Positions 7,601-13,168 of a stretch of DNA of 13,168 bases are shown piece by piece. The notes below the pieces were generated by a model. That model saw nothing but the letters and a program-made list of their open reading frames with translations. It was not told where the DNA came from and did not search any database. This DNA is from CAYPXN01 sp964414715. GTDB taxonomy: Bacteria; UBA10199; JADFYH01. Within the stretch, counting starts at the first letter, position 1. Each line of letters opens with the position of its first letter. The translations under genes and the position numbers were made by a program. The stretch is from assembly GCA_964414715.1 (NCBI GenBank), contig CAYPXN010000009.1:1-13168 (forward strand). Reading direction: 5' to 3'.

Positions 7601-8497
7601 TTAAAGATTGTTTGGGATAATTTCTTTTAATGCAATTTCGAGATCAGGGTATTTGAAATTGTAATGTGCTTTTTGAAGTTTGCTTGGAAGTACTTTGGCT
7701 CCCGCCAGTAAGACTTCTTCTGCCATTTTACCCATCGTGAGTTTTAAAGCAAAGGCTGGTGTGGTAAGCAGGGTGGGGCGACGAAGAGTTTTGCCTAATA
7801 TTTTTGTAAATTCTTCATTACGAACAGGATTGGGAGAAACTGCATTGATAGGTCCCTTGATTTCTTTATGTTGAAGGATGAATAAAATTCCTTCCAGAAG
7901 ATCTTCGAGACTGATCCAGCTCATCCATTGTTTTCCATTTCCAAGTTTTCCACCCAAGCCCATTTTGAAAGGAAGAAGCATTTTTTGCAGCGCTCCTCCC
8001 TGAGTGCTTAAAACAATTCCAATTCGGTAATGGATTACCCGGATATCCTTGTCCTCGAGGACTTTGCTGGCAGCTTCCCATTCTTGGCAGGTTTCAGCGA
8101 GAAACCCCTTGCCTGCTTTACTTGCTTCATCAAGGGTTTCATTGCCTCGATTTCCATAATATCCAATGGCGGAGGCGCACAAAAAAGTTGGAGGAGGGGT
8201 TTTTAACTTCAGAAGAGTGTTTGAAAGGAATGTGGTTCCCTGAATGCGACTTTCCCGAATCTTTTTTTTCTTTTCTTCAGTCCATCGTCCCACAATGCTT
8301 TCACCTGCAAGATGAATGATGGCATCAAATCCTTCCATTTTATCTGACTCGATTTCATTTTTTACTGGATTCCAGTAAATTTCATTTTTTTGTAGTCCAT
8401 TTTTTTTCCGGACGAGTTTCCAAACTTCATGAGGATTTAATTTTTTCATGAGGGCGGATCCGATAAATCCCGATGCTCCGGAGATCAAAATTTTCAT
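7601..8497 (-). CDS. TIGR01777-family NAD(P)-dependent epimerase (SDR39U1/YfcH-like)
   Basis: The product is 298 aa from ATG 8497, the usual length of this atypical short-chain dehydrogenase family. It starts MKILISGASGFIGS, with the Rossmann dinucleotide motif GASGFIG at residues 7-13. HLAGESIVGRW, SAIGYYG (with the catalytic-type Tyr), MSWISLEDL and a C-terminal DUF1731-like segment (GAKVLPSKL, then YPDLEIAL) follow. The physiological substrate of the family is not established. I chose ATG 8497 because AAGAGG lies 9 nt upstream; a start at 8521 would add eight residues, MHVKRMPL, before the Rossmann strand. It is transcribed away from the suf operon, and the palindromic operator lies about 22 bp upstream of this start, so it may share iron-sulfur control. 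An RlpA-like gene follows 75 bp downstream in the same frame. Confidence 0.93.
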   Translation of the reverse strand: MKILISGASGFIGSALMKKLNPHEVWKLVRKKNGLQKNEIYWNPVKNEIESDKMEGFDAIIHLAGESIVGRWTEEKKKKIRESRIQGTTFLSNTLLKLKTPPPTFLCASAIGYYGNRGNETLDEASKAGKGFLAETCQEWEAASKVLEDKDIRVIHYRIGIVLSTQGGALQKMLLPFKMGLGGKLGNGKQWMSWISLEDLLEGILFILQHKEIKGPINAVSPNPVRNEEFTKILGKTLRRPTLLTTPAFALKLTMGKMAEEVLLAGAKVLPSKLQKAHYNFKYPDLEIALKEIIPNNL

Positions 8498-8510
8498 AAG
8501 AGGCATCCTC

Positions 8511-8539
8511 TTGACATGCATATAAGACTAGTTTAGTCT
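8511..8539 (+). promoter_or_regulatory. Putative operator-controlled promoter P1 of the suf operon
   Basis: A perfect -35 box TTGACA (8511-8516) and TAGTCT (8534-8539) are spaced by 17 bp; the -10 keeps the most conserved T1, A2 and T6. The palindrome at 8520-8544 covers the spacer and the -10, the geometry expected of a repressed promoter. The leader before the rrf2 ATG would be about 107 nt. Promoter activity is inferred from spacing and hexamers only. Confidence 0.4.
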
Positions 8540-8544
8540 TATAT
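8520..8544. promoter_or_regulatory. Perfect inverted repeat resembling an IscR type 1 (Rrf2-family) operator
   Basis: The half-sites ATATAAGACTA (8520-8530) and TAGTCTTATAT (8534-8544) are exact reverse complements around the spacer GTT. The core GACTA-N3-TAGTC matches the core of the E. coli IscR type 1 site as I recall it, and about 18 of 25 positions of that consensus fit. It lies between a gene encoding an Rrf2-family regulator and the divergent epimerase gene. The most likely reading is autoregulation of the suf operon by its own Rrf2 protein according to iron-sulfur status. Confidence 0.7.
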
Positions 8545-8579
8545 ATGTGTTTTCGAAATAAGTATTATTTTATATCTAT

Positions 8580-8608
8580 TTGATATTATTAAGTATTTAA
8601 ATTATATA
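8580..8608 (+). promoter_or_regulatory. Putative second promoter P2 of the suf operon
   Basis: TTGATA (8580-8585, 5 of 6 consensus bases) is followed after 17 bp by TATATA (8603-8608), or after 19 bp by TATATT (8605-8610). Transcription would start near 8615, about 38 nt before the rrf2 ATG. The palindromic operator would then lie well upstream of the -35 box, a position more typical of activation than repression. The surrounding DNA is very AT-rich, so chance matches are likely. Confidence 0.35.
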
Positions 8609-8652
8609 TTGCAACAAAATATCAGATGATATAGGTCCGAGTTCCATTTGTT

Positions 8653-9090
8653 ATGATACATTTTAACCGTAAAACCGAATATGCCCTGATGGCTATTGAA
8701 CATATGATTCAAAAACAGGGTTCCGAAACTGTTCTTAGTAGTGTGCGTGAAATTTCAGAACAACACAAGATTCCTTATCCTCTTTTAGCAAAAGTGATGC
8801 AGCAGCTTTCAGTAAAGGGAATGATTAAATCCGTTCAGGGAACCAAGGGGGGGTATATTTTGGCGAAAAACCCTGATGATATGAGTGTAGCTTCGGTGGT
8901 TGAAATTTTTGAAGGCCCCTTTGCAGTGGCGGAATGTTTCAATGGAGAAAAAATTACCTGTCCACAATGGGATGGTTGTTCCATTCGCAGTCCTTTTTCA
9001 GAGTTGAATAATAAAATTTTTCACCTCCTCAGCGAAACTTCTGTAGCCGATTTAGTGGGTGGAAAAAATGGAGTGAAACAAGCGGTATGA
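8653..9090 (+). CDS. Rrf2-family iron-sulfur transcriptional regulator of the suf operon
   Basis: The 145-aa product has the Rrf2 winged-helix layout: YALMAIEHM in helix 1, VREISEQHKIPYPLLAKVMQ as the helix-turn-helix (31-50), and the wing VQGTKGGYILAKNP (61-74). Cys95, Cys103 and Cys109 (C-x7-C-x5-C) sit where IscR binds a [2Fe-2S] cluster. The His that supplies the fourth ligand in E. coli IscR, two residues after the last Cys spacer, is Arg112 here, so the fourth ligand is unclear. As in IscR or SUF-system Rrf2 regulators, the cluster should report Fe-S status and tune binding to the palindrome at 8520-8544. It is the first gene of the operon, and its TGA overlaps the sufB ATG in an ATGA, implying translational coupling. 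No strong Shine-Dalgarno sequence precedes the ATG. Confidence 0.93.
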   Translation: MIHFNRKTEYALMAIEHMIQKQGSETVLSSVREISEQHKIPYPLLAKVMQQLSVKGMIKSVQGTKGGYILAKNPDDMSVASVVEIFEGPFAVAECFNGEKITCPQWDGCSIRSPFSELNNKIFHLLSETSVADLVGGKNGVKQAV

Positions 9091-10529
9091 GTAATGAGAC
9101 ACTACGAGAAATTACGAATCAAGATTATAAATATGGTTTCGTTACCGATGTGGAAATGGAAACTATTCCTCGTGGTTTAAACGAAGATGTGGTTCGTCTT
9201 ATTTCGCAAAAGAAAAACGAGCCTGAGTTCATGCTGGAGTGGAGGTTAAAAGCCTATCGTCATTGGTTAACAATGAAGGAACCCACTTGGCAGAATGTTC
9301 ATTATTCTCCAATCGACTACCAAGATATTTTCTATTACGCTGCACCCAAACAGAAGAAAGAGGGTCCGAAGAGTTTGGACGAGGTCGATCCTGAGATTCG
9401 TGAAACTTTCAACAAGTTGGGAATTTCGCTTCAGGAGCAAGAGCGTTTGAGCGGTATTGCTGTCGATGCGGTGTTTGACAGCGTTTCTGTGGCGACCACT
9501 TTCAAGGAAAAACTTTCGGAATTGGGAATCATCTTTTGTTCTTTTTCCGAAGCCGTTCATAATCATCCGGATCTTGTAAAAAAATATCTGGGTTCGGTGG
9601 TTCCTTATACGGATAATTTTTTTGCAACCTTAAACTCCGCTGTCTTTAGTGACGGATCTTTTGTCTATATTCCCAAAGGTGTGCGTTGTCCGATGGAACT
9701 TTCCACCTACTTCCGTATCAATGCCTCAGAGACCGGTCAGTTTGAAAGAACCCTCATTGTGGCTGATGAAGGGAGTTATGTGAGTTATCTCGAAGGTTGC
9801 ACAGCTCCCATGCGCGATGAAAATCAACTCCATGCAGCAGTGGTCGAATTGGTGGCTTTGGAAAATGCGACGATCAAATATTCTACCGTTCAGAATTGGT
9901 ATCCTGGAGACAAGGAAGGTAAGGGTGGAATTTATAATTTCGTGACCAAGCGTGGCTTGTGCAAAGAAAAGAATTCCAAGATTTCCTGGACCCAGGTTGA
10001 AACGGGTTCGGCCATTACCTGGAAATATCCGAGCTGTGTGTTGCTGGGAGAAAATTCGGTTGGTGAATTTTATTCCGTAGCGGTGACGAACAACTATCAG
10101 CAGGCAGATACCGGCACCAAGATGATACATATCGGAAAAAACACGAAGAGTACCATTATCTCAAAAGGGATTTCTGCAGGTCATGGTCAGAATAGCTATC
10201 GTGGGCTTGTGAAGATTATGAAAAATGCGACCGGAGCCAGGAATTTTTCCCAATGTGATTCCTTACTGATGGGAGATCTTTGTGGTGCGCATACTTTTCC
10301 TTACATGGAAATCAAGAATAGTACGGCACAAATAGAACATGAAGCGACCACTTCAAAAATTGGTGAAGATCAATTGTTTTATTGTCGTCAGCGAGGAATT
10401 TCCGAAGAAGATGCCGTGAGCATGATTGTAAACGGATTTTGTAAACGTGTGATGAAGGAATTGCCCATGGAGTTTGCCGTCGAAGCGCAGAAGCTCTTGG
10501 GCGTAAGTCTTGAAGGATCGGTTGGGTAG
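9087..10529 (+). CDS. sufB: Fe-S cluster assembly scaffold protein SufB
   Basis: The 480-aa product is full-length SufB, the scaffold on which iron-sulfur clusters are built in the SufBC2D complex. Family motifs include VPYTDNFFATLNSAVFSDGSF, FIPKGV-like YIPKGVRCPMELSTYFRIN, EGCTAP, NFSQCDSLLMGD and IEHEATTSKIGEDQLFYCRQRGI. Cys390 in the SQCDS motif corresponds to the sulfur-accepting Cys405 of E. coli SufB, and IEHE with His418 matches the Glu/His residues proposed as cluster ligands. The C-terminus, LEGSVG, is the normal family ending, so the gene is intact despite the palindromic element that begins one base after its TAG stop. Translation is coupled to the preceding rrf2 gene by a 4-bp ATGA overlap. 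The cytoplasmic complex receives sulfur from SufS. Confidence 0.98.
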   Translation: MSNETLREITNQDYKYGFVTDVEMETIPRGLNEDVVRLISQKKNEPEFMLEWRLKAYRHWLTMKEPTWQNVHYSPIDYQDIFYYAAPKQKKEGPKSLDEVDPEIRETFNKLGISLQEQERLSGIAVDAVFDSVSVATTFKEKLSELGIIFCSFSEAVHNHPDLVKKYLGSVVPYTDNFFATLNSAVFSDGSFVYIPKGVRCPMELSTYFRINASETGQFERTLIVADEGSYVSYLEGCTAPMRDENQLHAAVVELVALENATIKYSTVQNWYPGDKEGKGGIYNFVTKRGLCKEKNSKISWTQVETGSAITWKYPSCVLLGENSVGEFYSVAVTNNYQQADTGTKMIHIGKNTKSTIISKGISAGHGQNSYRGLVKIMKNATGARNFSQCDSLLMGDLCGAHTFPYMEIKNSTAQIEHEATTSKIGEDQLFYCRQRGISEEDAVSMIVNGFCKRVMKELPMEFAVEAQKLLGVSLEGSVG

Positions 10530-10557
10530 GTAGGGGCGCAGCATGCTGCGCCCGTAC
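10530..10557. repeat. REP-like palindromic element (GTAG head) between sufB and sufC
   Basis: Ten bases GGGCGCAGCA (10534-10543) are followed directly by their exact reverse complement TGCTGCGCCC (10544-10553). The element is flanked by GTAG on the left and GTAC on the right, so GTA/TAC also pair outside one G-G mismatch. A GTAG tetranucleotide before a GC-rich palindrome is the hallmark of REP elements mobilised by RAYT transposases, and it contrasts sharply with the AT-rich surroundings. There is no T-run after it (it reads ACAAAAGG), so it is not a standard terminator. In the mRNA it would form a strong hairpin just ahead of the sufC ribosome binding site. Confidence 0.65.
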
Positions 10558-10571
10558 AAAAGGATTTAATT

Positions 10572-11333
10572 ATGTCAATATTACTTGAAGTGAAAAATTT
10601 ACATGTGAACGTCGAGGAAGAAGAAATTCTTCATGGACTCAATCTTACTGTCAATAAGGGTGAAGTGCATGCCATTATGGGACCCAACGGTTCGGGTAAA
10701 AGTACTTTGTCTCATGTGATTGCAGGTCGTGAAGGTTATGAAGTGACAAAAGGTGAAATTCTTTACCAGGGAAAAAATCTTTTGGAGATGGAACCAGAAG
10801 AAAGAGCACGTGAAGGTATTTTTCTGGCCTTTCAATATCCTGTCGAAATTCCCGGTGTTGCCAATGCCTATTTTTTGAGAACGGCTCTCAATGCTATTCG
10901 CAAGCACCAAGGGCTTGAAGAGTTGGATGCAATGGATTTCTTGAGTTTGGTAAAAGAAAAAATGAAGTTACTCAAGATGGATGAAAGTTTTCTCAATCGT
11001 GCAGTGAATGAAGGTTTCTCCGGTGGTGAAAAGAAGCGTAACGATATTCTTCAAATGGCGGTGCTGAATCCGAAGTTGGGATTGCTCGATGAAACCGATT
11101 CGGGCTTGGATATTGATTCACTCAAGATTGTGGCGGAAGGGGTCAATTCTCTGCGCAGTCCCGAACGCTCTTTTGTCTTGGTGACCCACTATCAAAGATT
11201 GCTCGATTACATTCAGCCTGATTTTGTGCATGTGCTTTCCGACGGGAAAATTGTGAAATCAGGAGATAAAACTTTAGCTCATCAATTGGAAAAGAAAGGT
11301 TATATGTGGATTACCGAAGGAGCTCAGCCATGA
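10572..11333 (+). CDS. sufC: Fe-S cluster assembly ATPase SufC
   Basis: The 253-aa product is an ABC-type ATPase without membrane domains and has the usual SufC length. Walker A GPNGSGKS is at residues 37-44, the Q-loop FQYP contains Gln88, the signature FSGGEKKR is at 149-156, Walker B LGLLDETDSGLD carries Asp173 and Glu174, and the switch His is at 206. The DETDSGLDIDSL segment has Thr where most SufC proteins have Ile, a mild variation. Two SufC subunits dock on the SufB-SufD heterodimer, and ATP-driven dimerisation opens the complex for cluster assembly. AAAGGA (10558-10563) precedes the ATG at a good distance. A REP-like hairpin lies between it and sufB. The C-terminus is family-like (LEKKGYMWITEG), yet a similar peptide is encoded again in another frame just before sufD. 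Confidence 0.98.
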   Translation: MSILLEVKNLHVNVEEEEILHGLNLTVNKGEVHAIMGPNGSGKSTLSHVIAGREGYEVTKGEILYQGKNLLEMEPEERAREGIFLAFQYPVEIPGVANAYFLRTALNAIRKHQGLEELDAMDFLSLVKEKMKLLKMDESFLNRAVNEGFSGGEKKRNDILQMAVLNPKLGLLDETDSGLDIDSLKIVAEGVNSLRSPERSFVLVTHYQRLLDYIQPDFVHVLSDGKIVKSGDKTLAHQLEKKGYMWITEGAQP

Positions 11334-11344
11334 GCGGAGCCTGG

Positions 11345-11366
11345 GTTCACTCCAGGTGGAGTGAAC
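11345..11366 (+). repeat. Strong inverted repeat 1 in the sufC-sufD spacer
   Basis: GTTCACTCC (11345-11353) and GGAGTGAAC (11358-11366) are perfect complements around a 4-nt loop AGGT. No T-tract follows, so this is an mRNA hairpin or a piece of a mobile palindromic element rather than a terminator. Confidence 0.6.
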
Positions 11367-11390
11367 AAGAACAGGGGCGCGGGGATAAGC

Positions 11391-11406
11391 ATCGGGAATC
11401 CCCGAT
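11391..11406 (+). repeat. Inverted repeat 2 in the sufC-sufD spacer
   Basis: ATCGGG (11391-11396) and CCCGAT (11401-11406) are perfect complements around the loop AATC. It lies 24 bp after the first hairpin, inside the same GC-rich stretch (about 65 of 118 bases in 11334-11451 are G or C), which stands out from the flanking genes. Confidence 0.5.
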
Positions 11407-11451
11407 CTCAATAGCAGAGAAGGACTATGGATGGATTGAAGGAGCAAATGC

Positions 11452-12732
11452 GTGACTGAAATGATTGCATCACAATTTAAGAAACAAAAATTTGAAAACA
11501 CCTGGATGAAAAATCTGAAGAGTGATGCTTTTGCTCGTTTTTCCGTATTGGGTTTTCCTACTTTGAAAAATGAAGAATGGAAATATACCAATGTGGAGGC
11601 GATTACCCGTTTGCCTTTTGAGTTTGCCGAATCTTCGAGTTTGGACTCCCTGAAATGTTCCGAAGAAGCCTCTGCCTGTTTGGTATTCGTGAATGGGTTT
11701 TATTCTGAAAAACTTTCCCAGGTGAAAAATTTACCTTCGGGAATTTTGTTGGGGTCTTTGTCAGACTTCATCCAAAAGAAGCCAGAACTTATTCAAGAAC
11801 ATCTTTCAAAATATTCTTCCTATCAAAAGCATCCTTTTGTTGCTTTGAACACGGCTTTTGTTCGAGAAGGTGCTTTTGTTTTTATTCCCAAAGGGATCAC
11901 TTTAGAAAAACCCATTGAAATTATATTTATTTCTGAATCCAGCAGAACTTTTGTAGTCCAGCCAAGAAATTTGATTGTTGCCGAAAGTGCAAGTCAGGCC
12001 ACAATCGTCGAACATTATATAGGTAAAGATGCCGTCTATTTAACAAATGCCGTGACTGAAATTTTTGCCGCTGATTCCGCTGTGATTGAGCATGTAAAAG
12101 TTCAGGAAGAGAGTGAAAAAGCTTACCATATTTTTTCTTTAGGTATTCAGCAAGAACGTCAGAGTAATGTAACTTCTCATTCGATCTCTTTAGGTGCAGC
12201 GCTTTCTCGCCATGATTTGAGTTCTGTGTTGAATGCAGAAGGCAGTGAATGTGTGATGAATGGTCTTTACCTCACTTTTGGTTCCCAGCATGTGGATCAT
12301 CATACCCTGATCGATCATGCAAAACCCCATTGTGTAAGTCAGGAACTTTATAAAGGAATTTTGGCAGATAAATCCCGCGGGGTTTTCAATGGTAAGGTAA
12401 TTGTGAGGCCAAATGCAGAAAAAACAAATTCCTCACAGAGCAACAAAAACCTTTTGCTTTCCGATGAGGCAGAAATCGATACGGAACCCTTGCTTGAAAT
12501 TTTCAATAATGATGTGAAATGCTCTCACGGTGCAAGCACAGGACATTTGGATCCGAAACAAATCTTTTATTTGAGAAGCCGGGGGATTTCCGAAGACTAT
12601 GCCCGAAGCATGTTAACCTATGCTTTTGCGGGAGAAGTGATTGATAAATTAAAAATTCCTTCCTTGAGAGAAAGTTTGCAGAAAAAACTCTTTGACCGAT
12701 TGATGAGTAAAAATCAGGGGAGGCACTTATGA
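11452..12732 (+). CDS. sufD: Fe-S cluster assembly protein SufD
   Basis: The 426-aa product is full-length SufD (E. coli 423 aa), the SufB paralogue that pairs with SufB in the SufBC2D scaffold and is needed for iron acquisition. Motifs are NEEWKYTNV near residues 39-47, FVALNTAFVREGAFVFIPKGI, HHTLIDHAKPHC, NSSQSNKNLLLSDEAEIDTEPLLEI in the beta-helix, and DVKCSHGASTGHLDPKQIFYLRSRGI near the end. His359 corresponds to His360 of E. coli SufD, implicated in cluster formation with SufB Cys405. I chose GTG 11452 because AAGGAG (11439-11444) lies 7 nt upstream; ATG 11461 is too far from it. The GTG overlaps the stop of the SufC-tail remnant. Its own stop overlaps the sufS ATG (ATGA). Confidence 0.97.
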   Translation: MTEMIASQFKKQKFENTWMKNLKSDAFARFSVLGFPTLKNEEWKYTNVEAITRLPFEFAESSSLDSLKCSEEASACLVFVNGFYSEKLSQVKNLPSGILLGSLSDFIQKKPELIQEHLSKYSSYQKHPFVALNTAFVREGAFVFIPKGITLEKPIEIIFISESSRTFVVQPRNLIVAESASQATIVEHYIGKDAVYLTNAVTEIFAADSAVIEHVKVQEESEKAYHIFSLGIQQERQSNVTSHSISLGAALSRHDLSSVLNAEGSECVMNGLYLTFGSQHVDHHTLIDHAKPHCVSQELYKGILADKSRGVFNGKVIVRPNAEKTNSSQSNKNLLLSDEAEIDTEPLLEIFNNDVKCSHGASTGHLDPKQIFYLRSRGISEDYARSMLTYAFAGEVIDKLKIPSLRESLQKKLFDRLMSKNQGRHL

Positions 12733-13168
12733 AACAGTCTCTGCCCAGTTCCCACCCCCTTGATTTGCCCACATCTTCTTTTGATGTGGAAAAAATTCGA
12801 CAAGATTTTCCCATCCTTCACCAAAAAGTGAAGGGAAATCCTTTGGTATATTTTGATAATGCTGCTTCCTCGCAGAAACCCATTCAGGTGATCGACGCAA
12901 TTTCAAATTATTACAAGGAAGACAATGCCAATATTCATAGGGGTGTGCATACTTTGAGCCAGAGAGCGACTGGAAAATATGAAGAGGCTCGTGAAAAGAT
13001 TCAAAAGTTTTTTAACGCAAAACATTCCCGTGAAATTATTTTTGTCCGAGGTGCTACCGAGGCGATCAATCTTGTTGCCCAGACATTTGGGCGAAAAAAT
13101 ATAAAAGCAGGAGATGAGATTCTCATTTCTTATCTTGAGCATCATTCCAATATTGTTCCTTGGCAAAT
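12729..13168 (+). CDS. sufS: Cysteine desulfurase SufS (5' part, cut by window)
   Basis: The first 146 codons of a PLP-dependent cysteine desulfurase are present and the frame runs off the right edge. The sequence reads VEKIRQDFPIL, then VYFDNAASSQKP, NIHRGVHTLSQRAT, IIFVRGATEAINLVAQTFG and EHHSNIVPWQ, all characteristic of the SufS/CsdA group (group II). The PLP lysine and catalytic Cys loop lie beyond the edge. SufS removes sulfur from cysteine as a persulfide and passes it on to SufB, normally through SufE or SufU, neither of which is visible here. The ATG overlaps the sufD TGA by four bases, and GGGGAGG (12717-12723) forms a strong Shine-Dalgarno sequence 5 nt upstream, inside the sufD end. 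Confidence 0.97.
   Translation, partial: MKQSLPSSHPLDLPTSSFDVEKIRQDFPILHQKVKGNPLVYFDNAASSQKPIQVIDAISNYYKEDNANIHRGVHTLSQRATGKYEEAREKIQKFFNAKHSREIIFVRGATEAINLVAQTFGRKNIKAGDEILISYLEHHSNIVPWQ

Larger units (their letters stand above)
11330..11455 (+). pseudogene. Small open frame carrying a probable SufC C-terminus remnant
   Basis: An ATG overlaps the sufC stop (ATGA) and opens 41 codons that end with TGA 11453-11455, which overlaps the sufD GTG start (GTGA). The last residues, AEKDYGWIEGANA, resemble the real SufC ending EKKGYMWITEGAQP, and the DNA of the two stretches can be aligned with about 29 of 42 positions identical plus one 3-bp gap. The preceding residues cover the two hairpins and look like nothing known. 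The best reading is the old end of sufC, displaced by an insertion or duplication. Production of a functional 41-aa peptide is possible through coupled translation but unproven. Confidence 0.4.

Noticed and set aside
8498..8521. Longer start (ATG 8521) for the epimerase
   Set aside because: It would place eight extra residues before the Rossmann strand, while AAGAGG is well placed for ATG 8497.
9726..10130. 134-codon antisense reading frame inside sufB
   Set aside because: It lies wholly within a highly conserved gene and its translation shows no domain or start signal; it is a shadow frame.
10534..10560. Rho-independent terminator between sufB and sufC
   Set aside because: The stem is strong, but it is followed by GTACAAAAGG rather than a run of T, and sufC must be transcribed with sufB.
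11448..11458. ATG 11448 as the sufD start
   Set aside because: It reads M-R-D followed at once by a stop; GTG 11452 continues into the full SufD frame with a properly spaced Shine-Dalgarno sequence.
1..13168. CRISPR array, tRNA, rRNA, insertion sequence or prophage genes
   Set aside because: I saw no regularly spaced repeats, cloverleaf-like sequences, transposase or phage proteins in any region.

Overview
The window (AT-rich, roughly 40% GC, coding-dense) looks like chromosomal DNA of a Gram-negative bacterium. The evidence is an exported lipoprotein with a lipobox, an RlpA-type protein, a SUF operon headed by an Rrf2 regulator, and a giant Ser/Thr kinase fused to a sigma-54 activator module. 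Such fusions are best known from myxobacteria and other delta-proteobacteria-like lineages, so I would place it there. This is inference: no rRNA or other marker allows a firm assignment.

Region 1 (1-4197, minus strand) is one uninterrupted reading frame of 1399 codons, cut by the left edge. It joins a protein kinase, an NTPase module, a long TPR array, a GAF domain and a sigma-54 AAA+ domain. It is a one-protein signalling chain from phosphorylation and ligand sensing to transcription activation. A 330-bp AT-rich divergent spacer (4198-4527) separates it from region 2.

Region 2 (4528-6928, plus strand) holds a 632-aa lipoprotein of unknown function and then smpB, the tmRNA partner in trans-translation. 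smpB may have its own promoter and a leaderless start.

Region 3 (6929-8497, minus strand) holds a TIGR01777-type NAD(P)-dependent epimerase followed by an RlpA-like double-psi beta-barrel protein that has no visible export signal. The RlpA stop codon directly abuts the smpB stop codon.

Region 4 (8653 to the right edge, plus strand) is a SUF iron-sulfur cluster assembly operon: rrf2 regulator, sufB, sufC, sufD, sufS (cut by the window edge). SufS is the cysteine desulfurase that supplies sulfur, and SufB-SufC-SufD form the scaffold and ATPase complex. The Rrf2 protein carries three Cys that could hold a [2Fe-2S] cluster. Just upstream lies a perfect 11-bp inverted repeat (3-bp spacer) resembling the E. 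coli IscR type 1 operator, placed over a plausible promoter for the operon and also in front of the divergent epimerase gene.

The most unusual observations are in the suf operon. A GTAG-headed REP-like palindrome sits between sufB and sufC. The GC-rich sufC-sufD spacer has two hairpins and ends in what looks like a second, out-of-frame copy of the SufC C-terminus that overlaps the sufD start codon.
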